From assembly GCA_964426545.1 (NCBI GenBank), contig CAYRQP010000003.1, positions 62,001 through 126,000 of the forward strand: 64,000 nucleotides of DNA. The letters are read 5' to 3'. Below, in pieces: positions 25,615 through 35,056 of this stretch. This DNA comes from CAYRQP01 sp964426545. GTDB lineage: Bacteria; Fermentibacterota; Fermentibacteria; Fermentibacterales; JCC-6. Both the position numbers and the translations under genes were made by a program. Every line of letters begins with the position of its first letter. Position 1 is the first letter of the stretch. The notes beneath the pieces are model-generated. The model ran no database searches and was not told where the DNA came from. It saw nothing but the letters and a program-made list of their open reading frames with translations.

Positions 25615-26823
25615 TTGAATCCGGAACAGAAGGACTTAAATCAATGTCTTAGATTGGCTGTATTTCACAATCTTCCTTCCGGCGGTGGTGTCAGAGTACT
25701 CGGACAACTGATACCTGTTCTTCGGGAAACCTTCGATGTAACCGTACACTGCCTTGAAGGTTCTGCCATTCTCGACCTTCCTGAAGATGTACCTAAAAAG
25801 ATTTGGGAATTCAGCGAAGGTAGGCAAATAAGCGGCTTCAACAAACTGGTTGCCCCTATTACCCTCTCATCCCGTCTGGACTCTCTTAAAAGCGTTTGCA
25901 GGAAAATTGCAAAACGCATCAACAATACAGCAGATATTGTCCTTGTTCACAATTCGATGTTCATAGCTGCTCCACCTATTCTGAATTATCTTGAAATTCC
26001 ATCGCTTTATTTCTGCTATGAATATCCGCGGCATATCTATGAACCCGAATTGATCCGGCGAACTGACAATCCTTTCTTTTATTTTCTTCTTTCCTCCCTT
26101 CGTTCCAAGGAGGAAGCAATGGATAAAAAGGCTGTGCTGTCTGCAAGCCGTGTTGTTACTTTCTCTACATGGATGAAAAACAGGCTGGAGGATATTTACA
26201 GCATAGATGCATCGATTGTCCGCCCGGGAATAGACACCGGTTACTTCTTCCCATCCAAACTTCTCCCTGATGACAATCCGGAAAAATATATTCTTTCCAT
26301 CGGTGCTCTCTGGCCCTACAAGGGACATGACCTTGCAATAAGGTCTTTGGGATTGGTTCCTGGCGAACACCGGCCTGCACTTATCATAGTTGCAGACAGG
26401 GGGTTGCCGGGTTACAGGGAGAATCTGATGGAAATCGCAGACAATCTGGATGTAAATATTTCAATTCAACAAAAGATCGATGATGTGGAATTGAGAGAGT
26501 TATACAGGAATGCAATAAGTGTGCTTTGTTGCCAACGGAGCGAGCCCTATGGTCTTATCCCCCTTGAAGCAATGGCCTGCGGGTGTCCTGTTATTGCAGT
26601 TCGCGAAGGCGGTTTTGTGGACAACATCTGGGATGGAGAAAACGGACTGCTTATCGATACATCTTCGTCCGATCTCTCGTCTGCTCTCCTCAAACTCCTG
26701 CAGGACATTGACCTGCGTACCAGAATCACTCAAAAAGGACTGGATTTTGTTTCGAACGAACGAACCATTACAGATGCGGGGAAGCGGCTTTCCGCACTTT
26801 TGCTGAAAATTCAGCAAAGTTAG
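25615..26823 (+). CDS. GT4-family glycosyltransferase
   Basis: The 402-residue retaining transferase has LPSGGGVRVLGQL at the N-terminal loop, SIGALWPYKGHDLAIRSL opening the donor domain, and SEPYGLIPLEAMACGCPVIA carrying the EX7E glutamates. TTG start, with AAAAGGGGG placed 4 bases before it. It leads the long plus-strand run of the glycan locus, with the EFR1 gene following after nine bases, so a shared transcript is likely. Donor sugar unknown. Confidence 0.9.
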   Translation: MNPEQKDLNQCLRLAVFHNLPSGGGVRVLGQLIPVLRETFDVTVHCLEGSAILDLPEDVPKKIWEFSEGRQISGFNKLVAPITLSSRLDSLKSVCRKIAKRINNTADIVLVHNSMFIAAPPILNYLEIPSLYFCYEYPRHIYEPELIRRTDNPFFYFLLSSLRSKEEAMDKKAVLSASRVVTFSTWMKNRLEDIYSIDASIVRPGIDTGYFFPSKLLPDDNPEKYILSIGALWPYKGHDLAIRSLGLVPGEHRPALIIVADRGLPGYRENLMEIADNLDVNISIQQKIDDVELRELYRNAISVLCCQRSEPYGLIPLEAMACGCPVIAVREGGFVDNIWDGENGLLIDTSSSDLSSALLKLLQDIDLRTRITQKGLDFVSNERTITDAGKRLSALLLKIQQS

Positions 26824-26832
26824 CATCTCGTA

Positions 26833-27636
26833 ATGATTCGCATTCAAAATATTCTCTTCTGTTACTTTTCCGGTACGGGCAACACAAAACTTATAGTCGA
26901 CAAAATAGTAGAAGTCTTCCGGAATAATGAGATAGAAGTAAATCTCATTGAAATTACAGTATCAACCCGTATAGACATCCCTGACAATTCCATTCTTGGT
27001 CTTGCTTTCCCCGTGGCATATCAGTCCACATATCCTTTTTTATGGACTTTCTTTCGGAATCTCCCACATGGGAATGGTGTAAAAGTTTTTATGGTTGACA
27101 CCCTCGCGGGCTTCTCCGGCGGAATAGTAGGTCCGCTTAAAAAACTGATGCTCGGGAAAGGTTATGAACCTATTGCTGCAAAAGAAATCAGAATGCCTAT
27201 GAATTTTATCTCTCATTCAGAGAATATCACAATTTCTGACAAGTTGGTGTCATCGGGCATGGGCCGTGCTGCATCCTATGCTGAAGACATTCTCTTTGAA
27301 AAGGCGAAGTGGCCAGGGTTTCCCCTTCTATCCGATATTATGTATTCTCTTTACAAACTGGGCGTCCGTCTGGTCTTCTCGGGTTGGAATCAGCGTTATT
27401 TTAAGATAAAAACAGACGGAGTTCTTTGTACAGGGTGCGGTTTGTGCGCAGAGTCTTGTCCTGTTAACAACATTCGCCTGAAAGACCATGACGGTATTAA
27501 GCTGCCTGTTTTCAATGATGAGTGTGAATTCTGCCTTCGGTGTTTGGCAGTCTGTCCAAATGATGCGAATTCATTCCGATGCAATAAAGCAAAGAAGAGT
27601 TATCGTGCACCAAAAAGAACGGTTAATCAGGATTGA
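26833..27636 (+). CDS. EFR1-type flavodoxin-ferredoxin fusion protein
   Basis: The 267-residue protein joins a flavodoxin-like domain (FSGTGNTKLIVD, the FMN phosphate loop) to a C-terminal pair of 4Fe-4S sites, CTGCGLCAESCP and CEFCLRCLAVCP. This matches the EFR1 family, thought to carry electrons in anaerobes; no partner is firmly known. The nearest candidate partner here is the radical SAM gene two genes downstream, which needs a reductant, but that is inference. It sits nine bases after a glycosyltransferase. Confidence 0.88.
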   Translation: MIRIQNILFCYFSGTGNTKLIVDKIVEVFRNNEIEVNLIEITVSTRIDIPDNSILGLAFPVAYQSTYPFLWTFFRNLPHGNGVKVFMVDTLAGFSGGIVGPLKKLMLGKGYEPIAAKEIRMPMNFISHSENITISDKLVSSGMGRAASYAEDILFEKAKWPGFPLLSDIMYSLYKLGVRLVFSGWNQRYFKIKTDGVLCTGCGLCAESCPVNNIRLKDHDGIKLPVFNDECEFCLRCLAVCPNDANSFRCNKAKKSYRAPKRTVNQD

Positions 27637-27717
27637 TTCATTTACTGACACTAGCCCTATTTATTGGGTATCTTTCAGGTTACGGATAATACACTCTTAA
27701 TCTAATAGTGGAGCAGA

Positions 27718-28797
27718 ATGTTTTTAGTTGCAGATGCGCGGGCTGTTCAGATGAATATGGATGGTATCGGACGATATTCCGTTAATGTGCTGAAAGCCAT
27801 GGCAGACATAAAACCTGACTGGAAGATTTCCGTCATCATAGGGAATAAAGGTGCCTGTCACCTCAATGATATTCCTGTCGATTGCATTGTCAGCGATGTT
27901 CCCCGCTTCCGTCCGGGTGAAAATTCTAAACTGTCGCCTTTGATAGATTCTCTCGGCGCAGATGTCTATCTGAATTTTTCCATGGCGGGTCCGACTCCTG
28001 CTATACCATCCATAGTAACTGTTTATGACCTGATGGTGCTTGACCTGCCTGATTATTTCGGTTCGAATTTCCTGCGCAACACACTCTCGCGATATTTCTT
28101 TAAGACTCTGATAACCAACTCCCTGAAATCTGCTTCTGCCATCTCGGTTCCGACTGCTTTTACAGAGAAACGTCTCAATACTGTTTTTCCCGACCTTTCT
28201 TTCGACTCTTTTGTTACCGGAGCCGGACAAAACTTATTTTGCAAACAGACCAATATTCAGGGGGACTATTTTCTGTATGTAGGAAATGCCCGAACCTATA
28301 AAAATCTTCCCCGCCTGCTTGTTGCCTATTCGAGACTGCATGCAATGAACAGTAAATTCCCAAAACTGGTGATGGTCGTAAGTAAGGACCGGGCATATAA
28401 AGCTTTTGAGCGGTCATTGCAGGACTGCTCTGCATTCGATGTGATTGAAGTTCGGAATCATGTTGATGAATCCGAACTGAAGGAACTTTATTTGAACTGC
28501 ATGGCTCTTATAATGCCATCTGTAATGGAGGGTTTCGGGCTTCCGGCACTCGAAGCAATGGCAGCCGGAAAACCTGTGATCGTTTCAAAGGGAACTGCTC
28601 TTGAAGAGATAACAGGGCTTGCGGCATATCTTGTAGACCCGCATTCAGTTACCCACATTATGAGGGGAATGGCAGAAGTAGCAACTGATACTGAACTCTA
28701 CCGCAGTCTCGGTGAAAAATCGTATATTCAGGCACAAAATTACACCTGGACAAAAACAGCCGGTATAATTGCAGCTAAACTGGAAGAGATTGTATGA
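27718..28797 (+). CDS. GT4-family glycosyltransferase
   Basis: The 359-residue protein opens MFLVADARAVQMNMDGIGRY, has TVYDLMVLDLPDYF, the donor segment VGNARTYKNLPRLLVAY and the EX7E region MEGFGLPALEAMAAGKPV. The layout is closest to the 19691-20770 and 22192-23301 transferases, suggesting local duplication. ATG with GTGGAG upstream. The stop overlaps the radical SAM start (ATGA). Confidence 0.9.
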   Translation: MFLVADARAVQMNMDGIGRYSVNVLKAMADIKPDWKISVIIGNKGACHLNDIPVDCIVSDVPRFRPGENSKLSPLIDSLGADVYLNFSMAGPTPAIPSIVTVYDLMVLDLPDYFGSNFLRNTLSRYFFKTLITNSLKSASAISVPTAFTEKRLNTVFPDLSFDSFVTGAGQNLFCKQTNIQGDYFLYVGNARTYKNLPRLLVAYSRLHAMNSKFPKLVMVVSKDRAYKAFERSLQDCSAFDVIEVRNHVDESELKELYLNCMALIMPSVMEGFGLPALEAMAAGKPVIVSKGTALEEITGLAAYLVDPHSVTHIMRGMAEVATDTELYRSLGEKSYIQAQNYTWTKTAGIIAAKLEEIV

Positions 28798-30248
28798 AAA
28801 CAGCTGTAATTAATCCGCCTTTCATGAATGGAAAATTCTCTCGCACATCTCGGTCACCTGCAATAAACAAAAGCGGAACCCTGTACTGGCCTTTCTGGCT
28901 TGCCCATGGCGTTGGAACGCTTGAAGAAGCAGGGCATGAAGTACTGTTTCTGGACTGCCCTGCAACGGGAATCAATCACTCTGTACTATTGGAAAAAGTC
29001 ATCGAATATGACCCTGGGTTGATTGTCATTGACACATCCGCCCCCTCTATAAACAGTGACCTGCGCATTGCTTCTGAGATGAAGGAGAAACTCCCGAATG
29101 CTGTGCTTCTCCTTGTTGGTACTCACGCCGGTGCACTGCCTGAAGAATGTCTACATATCGCTCCACTAATAGACGGTGTCGCTGTGGGGGAATATGACAG
29201 AACGCTTCCGGAAGCTGCCGCTGCTATTGAAAGTGGTGATGGATTAACTACTGTCCCCGGGCTTGTGCTTAGAATAGACGGTGTTGTCATGCAAACCCCT
29301 GTAAGGAATATGATTGAAAATCTCGATTCGCTTCCCTTTCTTGCGGATGTTTACAGAAAACACCTGAAACCTGAAAATTATTTCTTCGCCGCTGCAAGAT
29401 ATCCCAGCATCATGACTATCACAAGCAGGGGGTGTCCGTATAAATGTTCTTTTTGCGTGTGGCCACAGGTAATGCACAGGGGAAGATACACGGTTCGTTC
29501 ACCGGAACATATAGCCGAAGAATTCAAACTTATCGCAGAGTATTTTCCGAAAGTTCAGGAGGTTGTTATTGAAGATGACACTTTTTCCATCGACAACAAG
29601 CGGGTTGAATCTGTCTCGAACGCTCTCATCGAAATTAATAATAAGCTGCCATGGACCGCCAATGTACGGGCGAATCTGTCGCTGAATGCCATGAAAAAGA
29701 TGAAGCAGGCGGGATGTCGTCTTATCATTGTTGGGTATGAAACCGGTTCACAGGAAATCCTGAATAATGTGTCGAAAGGCACTACTATCGAACAGAACAT
29801 GGAGTTTGCCGAAAGGGCAAGAAAAACAAAGTTACTGGTGCACGGCTGTTTTATGGCAGGAAACCCGGGCGAAACCCCCCGCACACTCGAAGAGACCTAT
29901 CGAATGGCTGTTCGCCTTGCCCCTGACACAGCTCAGTTTTTCCCGATAATGGTATATCCGGGAACAAAACTCTATGATGAGTATAGGGCTGCGGGTTTCA
30001 TGAAAGCAGATAGTTTCGACGAGTGGGTTACGCCCGAGGGGCTTCACAACTGCGTTGTGAATCTGCCCGGTCTTTCCGCTGAGAAACTTGTTGCATGGTG
30101 CTATGAAGCCCGAAGAAGGTTCTATCTAAGGCCCTCATATCTGTTCTATAAGGCTATGCAGTCCCTGCTCCACCCTCTTACGGAAGGCCGGCGCACGCTT
30201 AGAGCATTCGGCACTTTCAGAAAACATCTCTTCAGGAAATCGGAATGA
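28794..30248 (+). CDS. B12-binding-domain radical SAM protein
   Basis: The 484-residue protein has an N-terminal cobalamin-binding-like domain (AVINPPF at the start, VIDTSAPSINSD, LVGTHAGALPEE, GVAVGEYD) and a radical SAM core with the cluster motif CPYKCSFC, the GYETGSQEIL segment and GCFMAGNPGET. Members of this group modify lipids, hopanoids, sugars and antibiotics, often by methylation or rearrangement; the substrate cannot be read here. It overlaps transferase genes by four bases on both sides, so its product probably acts on this glycan or its lipid. An electron donor could be the EFR1 protein encoded nearby. Confidence 0.87.
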   Translation: MKTAVINPPFMNGKFSRTSRSPAINKSGTLYWPFWLAHGVGTLEEAGHEVLFLDCPATGINHSVLLEKVIEYDPGLIVIDTSAPSINSDLRIASEMKEKLPNAVLLLVGTHAGALPEECLHIAPLIDGVAVGEYDRTLPEAAAAIESGDGLTTVPGLVLRIDGVVMQTPVRNMIENLDSLPFLADVYRKHLKPENYFFAAARYPSIMTITSRGCPYKCSFCVWPQVMHRGRYTVRSPEHIAEEFKLIAEYFPKVQEVVIEDDTFSIDNKRVESVSNALIEINNKLPWTANVRANLSLNAMKKMKQAGCRLIIVGYETGSQEILNNVSKGTTIEQNMEFAERARKTKLLVHGCFMAGNPGETPRTLEETYRMAVRLAPDTAQFFPIMVYPGTKLYDEYRAAGFMKADSFDEWVTPEGLHNCVVNLPGLSAEKLVAWCYEARRRFYLRPSYLFYKAMQSLLHPLTEGRRTLRAFGTFRKHLFRKSE

Positions 30249-31357
30249 TAGTTATTCTTTTTTGGGTATTCTTTGGATTGTCTCTTGCTTCGTGGCTTAT
30301 CTACCCTTTGCTGCTTGCCGTTATTTCTCTCTTCTACACAAAGAAGGTCTATACTAATCCTGCCGAATGGCCGGATGTTTCTGTCCTGATAGCAGCGCGA
30401 GATGAAGAACTTAATATTGAGAATAGAATAAATAACCTTCTTGCGCAGGATTACCCCGGTGTGCTGGAAATACTGATAGGTTCCGACTCGTCGAGTGACA
30501 AAACAGAAGAAATAGTCCGCTCTTTTCAGGATAGTGGTGTAATACTCTATGCGAGCAATGAACAGGCCGGAAAACCGATTGTCATTCAGAAACTTGCAGA
30601 ACTGGCAAAGGGGGAAATTCTTGTTTTTTCTGATGCCGATACAGAGTTTGCACTGAATACAGTGAGAGAGCTTGTACTTCCGTTCAGCGACCATTCCGTA
30701 GGATGTGTCGACGGTTCCCGCAGGAACTCCCTGAATACTGATTCCTGTGAAAGCGTTTACTGGAAATATGAAAAAGCCATCAAAGCTCTTTGCTCGAAAT
30801 TCGGGGCAGTGCTCGGAGCAACCGGAGCCGTTTTTGCTCTACGACGCGAAGCATTCGTCCCTCTTGCATCCAACCGGGCCGATGACTTCGAACTGGGGGT
30901 AATGGCCGGAATCGACAGCAGAAAGTGTGTCTTCAATCCTGCTGCTGTAGCTGTCGAGCCATCTCCTGATGATGAAATGCAGTTCAGTCGGATGGTGCGA
31001 ATTACCAGCTGGATGCTGGGAAGTTGCTTTCTTCTCATGGGTAAGGCTCTTTCGAAGGGCAGAATACTTCTTTTTCTGCAACTCCTTTTCCATAAACTGC
31101 TCAGATGGTTTTCGGGTGTTTTTCTAATTTTGGCAACTCTCTCTGCGGGATTACTGTCGGGTAGCCTGCCTTTTGCTCTTGTTTTTTGTTCATTCTGCTT
31201 CTTTCATGCATCTGCAATTATCGGTTTTCTTCTGCGCAATAAGATGCCTTCGATACTGCTCCTTCCTTACTATTACTGGCTGATGAACAGCGCTTCTTTA
31301 ATTGGTATATTTAGGGCAGTATTTCAAATTCCTGTAGAAACATGGGAAAGAAGGTAA
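30245..31357 (+). CDS. Membrane GT2-family glycosyltransferase
   Basis: The 370-residue product has one N-terminal membrane helix, a GT-A catalytic domain (VSVLIAARDEELNIE, GSDSSSDKTEEI, FSDADTEF as the DxD site, ADDFELGV), and three or four C-terminal membrane segments. This layout is that of processive or lipid-linked GT2 enzymes similar to polysaccharide synthases; the QxxRW-like motif of true processive synthases is not obvious. It overlaps the genes on both sides, so it is part of one operon. Confidence 0.87.
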   Translation: MIVILFWVFFGLSLASWLIYPLLLAVISLFYTKKVYTNPAEWPDVSVLIAARDEELNIENRINNLLAQDYPGVLEILIGSDSSSDKTEEIVRSFQDSGVILYASNEQAGKPIVIQKLAELAKGEILVFSDADTEFALNTVRELVLPFSDHSVGCVDGSRRNSLNTDSCESVYWKYEKAIKALCSKFGAVLGATGAVFALRREAFVPLASNRADDFELGVMAGIDSRKCVFNPAAVAVEPSPDDEMQFSRMVRITSWMLGSCFLLMGKALSKGRILLFLQLLFHKLLRWFSGVFLILATLSAGLLSGSLPFALVFCSFCFFHASAIIGFLLRNKMPSILLLPYYYWLMNSASLIGIFRAVFQIPVETWERR

Positions 31358-32781
31358 TTATCGCTGTCAGAAAGACACACGGGCTGAGAAAGTACATCGG
31401 CATAACCCGCCTTACTACTGACGGTATTGCTATTTTTCTCTCTTTGTTTGTTTCTTCCTGGATAAAATTTGACTCCGGCATTTTTCCGGGCATATCTTCG
31501 ATAGACATGAATATTGTTCTTGTGGCAGCCATCGCCTCTATCCCTTTCTGGTGGATAGTCTTTGCTTTGTCAGGTGCATATCATTTTCACTGGGACAGGG
31601 GCTGGGGCGAAGAACTCAAGTTGGTTATCAAGCCGGTGACCACCGGTTTGATATTCCTCTTTTTCGCTGCTTTCCTTATTTCTCCCGAAGCCTCGATAGG
31701 ACGATGGATTATCCTAATCTATTATTTCCTTACTGTATTTCTGGTTTTCATCATGCGTGTTGTTACACGCTTGTTTGAAAGGCACCAAATACTTAAAGGA
31801 CGTATTCAGAGAACAGCAATAATAATGGGAATAGGTGACGATGCCCTTGACCTTAAAAACTACCTCGAGCGAAACCCTGCTCTTGGATACAAGATCGCCG
31901 GTTTTGTCGAACGCCCCGAACAAAATGAGTCCCGGGCTGTAGACCCCGATGCCATCTTAAGGCCGCATTTTGCTCTGCCAAAAATATTCGAAGTACACGC
32001 AATAGAAGAAGTTCTTGTTACTGTTGCATCGAATTTCCATAATGACATTCTATCTCTCCTTCTTTCAGCCGCAGGGGCCGGGATAAAAATAAAAATAGTT
32101 CCTGATCTCTTCGACATTGTTACAGGACATATTCACAGCACTCATGTAATGGGACATCCACTAATGGAAATCCTTCCTCAGCGACTCAGTTACTGGCAGC
32201 AGGCCGTAAAAATTACCATGGACTATACTATTAGTATATTAGTTCTTCTACTGTTCAGCCCTATCTGGATTATTGTCGGCATTGTCATAAAAGTTGATTC
32301 TAAAGGAAACGTATTCTATACACAAAGCCGGGTGGGTAAAGGTGGAAAAGTTTTTAACCTTTTTAAGTTCAGAAGTATGATCCGCGATGCGGAAAAACAC
32401 AGCGGGGCTGTCTGGGCGGATGAAAAGGACGAGCGAATTACATGTATAGGTAGTTTCCTTAGAAAATCGCGGATCGACGAGATTCCGCAGCTTCTCAATG
32501 TAATCAAGGGGGAAATGTCCATCGTGGGACCGCGCCCGGAAAGACCTGAGTTCATGGAAGCATTGACAGAACGGCATCCTTTCTACCAAAAACGTCTGAT
32601 AATAAAACCGGGTATTACCGGCTGGTCTCAGGTAAAGATGGAATATGACACGGATATCGACCGGGTTGAGCACAAATTAACATATGACTTTTTCTATATT
32701 GAAAATCAGTCTATCTTTCTCGACCTTGAAATTCTTGCCCGGACAATTAAAGTGGTTCTAACTGGTGCGGGAGCCCACTGA
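31342..32781 (+). CDS. Undecaprenyl-phosphate sugar phosphotransferase (initiating enzyme)
   Basis: The 479-residue protein is a WbaP/WcaJ-type phosphoglycosyl transferase that places the first sugar phosphate on undecaprenyl phosphate. Four N-terminal membrane helices, a CoA-binding-like middle domain and a C-terminal catalytic domain are visible, the last with LFKFRSM, SRIDEIPQLLNVIKGEMS, VGPRPERPEF and KPGITGWSQV. The catalytic Asp-Glu pair is in the DEIPQ segment. The first sugar (glucose, galactose or an N-acetylated sugar) is not predictable. It overlaps the GT2 gene by 16 bases and is followed closely by the aminotransferase. Confidence 0.92.
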   Translation: MGKKVIIAVRKTHGLRKYIGITRLTTDGIAIFLSLFVSSWIKFDSGIFPGISSIDMNIVLVAAIASIPFWWIVFALSGAYHFHWDRGWGEELKLVIKPVTTGLIFLFFAAFLISPEASIGRWIILIYYFLTVFLVFIMRVVTRLFERHQILKGRIQRTAIIMGIGDDALDLKNYLERNPALGYKIAGFVERPEQNESRAVDPDAILRPHFALPKIFEVHAIEEVLVTVASNFHNDILSLLLSAAGAGIKIKIVPDLFDIVTGHIHSTHVMGHPLMEILPQRLSYWQQAVKITMDYTISILVLLLFSPIWIIVGIVIKVDSKGNVFYTQSRVGKGGKVFNLFKFRSMIRDAEKHSGAVWADEKDERITCIGSFLRKSRIDEIPQLLNVIKGEMSIVGPRPERPEFMEALTERHPFYQKRLIIKPGITGWSQVKMEYDTDIDRVEHKLTYDFFYIENQSIFLDLEILARTIKVVLTGAGAH

Positions 32782-32815
32782 CCCCCGTCCCTATTTAATC
32801 AGAAAGGAAACTTAT

Positions 32816-33967
32816 ATGGCTGTTCCATTGCTTGATATCAATCGCCAGCATGCTCCGCTTCTCGATGAACTCCGGGAAGTGTTCAACAGTGTTCTCGAAA
32901 CATCCCGTTTCATCAAAGGACCCGAACACGACGGTCTGCAAGATGACTTTGCGGAATACTGCGGAGTGAAGATGGCTGTGGGATGCGCTTCGGGGACGGA
33001 TGCTCTTATTCTCTCTCTTATGGCTGTCGGTGTAAAGAAAGATACATATGTGATTACAACACCTTTCACATTTTTTGCTACGGCAGGGGCAATAGTCCGG
33101 GCAGGGGGCATCCCTGTATTTATCGATATTCTACCCGATACTTACAATATGGACCCTGAAAAACTTCAGGAATGGTTTGCAGAAAACTGTGCCGTTACCA
33201 GTCGGGGGGTTGTGAACAAAGCGGACGGTTTTAGGATAGCTGCTGTCATGCCCATTCATCTCTTCGGACAGATGGCCGACATGGACAGGATCATGGAAAT
33301 CTGTAACGACTGGCAGATTCCGGCAGTAGAAGATGCCGCCCAGGCCGTAGGAGCAACATGGAACGGTAGAAAGGCAGGCTCATTCGGCATAACCGGCTGT
33401 TTTAGTTTCTTCCCGTCCAAAAATCTCGGTGCTCTGGGAGATGGCGGAATGGTTACTACAAGTGATAAGAATATAGAGGAGAGGCTTATTAGCCTTCGTG
33501 AACACGGCGGCAAGGGATATTATCACAGTGAAGTCGGTTTCAATAGCCGCCTCGATTCCTTGCAGGCAGCTTTTGTCCGCGTAAAATTTCGATATCTCGA
33601 AAAATGGCACAAAGGACGTAGAACAAACGCTTCCGCCTATAACAAGGCGTTTAAAAGCGTAAAGGAGATTATCACTCCGGTAATAGACAAGCGGGCTGTT
33701 TCTATTTATAACCAGTACACCGTCAGAGCTGAAAACAGGGACGAACTGCTGGCTGCCTTGCGGGAACAGAACATAGGCTGTGCGGTTTACTATCCGCTGC
33801 CACTCCACCTGCAGGAATGTTTTGCATATCTCGGATATAAAGACGGAGATCTCCCTATTTCTGAAAAAGCCTGTAAAGAGGTTATGTCTCTACCGGTTTT
33901 CGGGGAACTGACGCGAGAAGAACAGAAAGAGGTCATCGATGCGGTCAAAGCGTTCTACGCGAAATAA
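32816..33967 (+). CDS. DegT/DnrJ/EryC1/StrS sugar aminotransferase
   Basis: The 383-residue PLP enzyme converts a keto group on a nucleotide sugar to an amine. It has VGCASGTDALILSLMA for phosphate binding, EDAAQAVGA, and the PLP lysine at about residue 202 in FFPSKNLGALGDGG. The next strand MVTT and the LREHGGKG loop are also typical. The start is ATG with AAGGAAA seven bases upstream; an in-frame GTG 51 bases earlier would overlap the phosphotransferase. The product suggests that the glycan contains an amino sugar. No partner dehydratase or acetyltransferase is in the window. Confidence 0.93.
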   Translation: MAVPLLDINRQHAPLLDELREVFNSVLETSRFIKGPEHDGLQDDFAEYCGVKMAVGCASGTDALILSLMAVGVKKDTYVITTPFTFFATAGAIVRAGGIPVFIDILPDTYNMDPEKLQEWFAENCAVTSRGVVNKADGFRIAAVMPIHLFGQMADMDRIMEICNDWQIPAVEDAAQAVGATWNGRKAGSFGITGCFSFFPSKNLGALGDGGMVTTSDKNIEERLISLREHGGKGYYHSEVGFNSRLDSLQAAFVRVKFRYLEKWHKGRRTNASAYNKAFKSVKEIITPVIDKRAVSIYNQYTVRAENRDELLAALREQNIGCAVYYPLPLHLQECFAYLGYKDGDLPISEKACKEVMSLPVFGELTREEQKEVIDAVKAFYAK

Positions 33968-34688
33968 TTTTATTCACTGTGCATGCTGCCTGTTCTTTTT
34001 TCTTTTTACTGCAGCATCTCCTGCGCGGGCTGATTTTCTATACGACCTATCTGCCGATTCGAGAGATATCTTCAACCAGAGGAGCCTTCTGCCTTTGGGA
34101 ATAGGTACCGCTTTCACAGGAGTGTCTTTGGTTTTGGAAGATAGCACCGGTTATGCCGACTTCATGGGGGGTGGTATTCTTCACGATGCATCTGTAATAA
34201 GTGACAAAACGATGGGACTCCCCCTGCTCGGAGCATCGCTGTTGACCTGGGGAATCGGTGCTTCGAATGAAAGTTGGGACAACGCTGAATTTACAGGACA
34301 ATTGCTTACAGAAGGACTGCTTATTACTTATGGAATAACAGGTATTCTAAAGTTAGGCGTTGCCCGGGAACGGCCTGACGGAAGCAATACCCTGAGTTTT
34401 CCCTCCGGACATACATCAGGAACATCCTGCGTCGCTGTTATTTTGTGGGACAGATATGGAGCAGGCGCGGGAATACCCGCAGCCCTTATCGCTGTTTTTG
34501 CCGGTCTTTCGAGAATTACGTTGGGTAAACACTATCCTTCAGATGTCTTTGCGGGAGCAACAGTGGGGGTGATTTCCGGGCTGGCTGTTGTCAATGCTCA
34601 TAAGATCCCGGCGGATGAAATACCAAATCCTCAACCTGCCTTCATGATTTATTATAATTTCGGAGAAGGTGTAACGGTGGAGTTTTGA
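33939..34688 (+). CDS. PAP2-family phosphatase, likely undecaprenyl-diphosphate phosphatase
   Basis: The 249-residue protein has an N-terminal signal-like segment, then the three PAP2 motifs: KLGVARERP, PSGHTSG and SRITLGKHYPSDV. Such enzymes remove phosphate from lipid diphosphates in the envelope; in a glycan locus the likely job is recycling undecaprenyl diphosphate. The N-terminal segment resembles a cleavable signal peptide more than a plain anchor, so a periplasmic or outer-membrane form is possible. ATG with AGAGG upstream, overlapping the aminotransferase by 29 bases. The C-terminus is aromatic (YYNFGEGVTVEF). Confidence 0.85.
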   Translation: MRSKRSTRNNFIHCACCLFFFLFTAASPARADFLYDLSADSRDIFNQRSLLPLGIGTAFTGVSLVLEDSTGYADFMGGGILHDASVISDKTMGLPLLGASLLTWGIGASNESWDNAEFTGQLLTEGLLITYGITGILKLGVARERPDGSNTLSFPSGHTSGTSCVAVILWDRYGAGAGIPAALIAVFAGLSRITLGKHYPSDVFAGATVGVISGLAVVNAHKIPADEIPNPQPAFMIYYNFGEGVTVEF

Positions 34689-35048
34689 ATGAAAAATAGA
34701 CTGAATAGTTTTGTGCATGCATTCAGGGGGCTTGCAACACTGGTTGAAACGCAGGTAAATGCAAAAATACATTTTACTGCGCTTATTATTGTGATTGTTC
34801 TGGGAATTATTTGCAAAGTTACTGTAATACAATGGGCTTTGTTGGTTCTCGCATCTTCTGCCGTCCTTGCCGCCGAAGCATTCAACAGTTCAATCGAGTT
34901 TCTGTGTGATTATTCATCAAAGGAATACCACGCAAATATAAAAAAGACGAAAGATCTTGCTGCTGCAGGAGTTCTAATCACATCTATAGGCGCATTTGCG
35001 ATAGGATTGCTTATATTTCTTCCGCATTTAATCAGATTATTCGAATAA
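34689..35048 (+). CDS. dgkA: Diacylglycerol/undecaprenol kinase
   Basis: The 119-residue protein is a small integral-membrane kinase with three helices. It shows FVHAFRGLATLVETQVN at the N-terminus, AAEAFNSSIEFLCD (the catalytic Glu region) and the KKTKDLAAAGVL motif. Family members phosphorylate diacylglycerol or undecaprenol. Next to the PAP2 phosphatase and glycan genes, undecaprenol is the likelier substrate, which would feed new carrier lipid. It starts directly after the PAP2 stop codon and is followed by serS after a few bases. Confidence 0.88.
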   Translation: MKNRLNSFVHAFRGLATLVETQVNAKIHFTALIIVIVLGIICKVTVIQWALLVLASSAVLAAEAFNSSIEFLCDYSSKEYHANIKKTKDLAAAGVLITSIGAFAIGLLIFLPHLIRLFE

Positions 35049-35056
35049 GGAGTACG

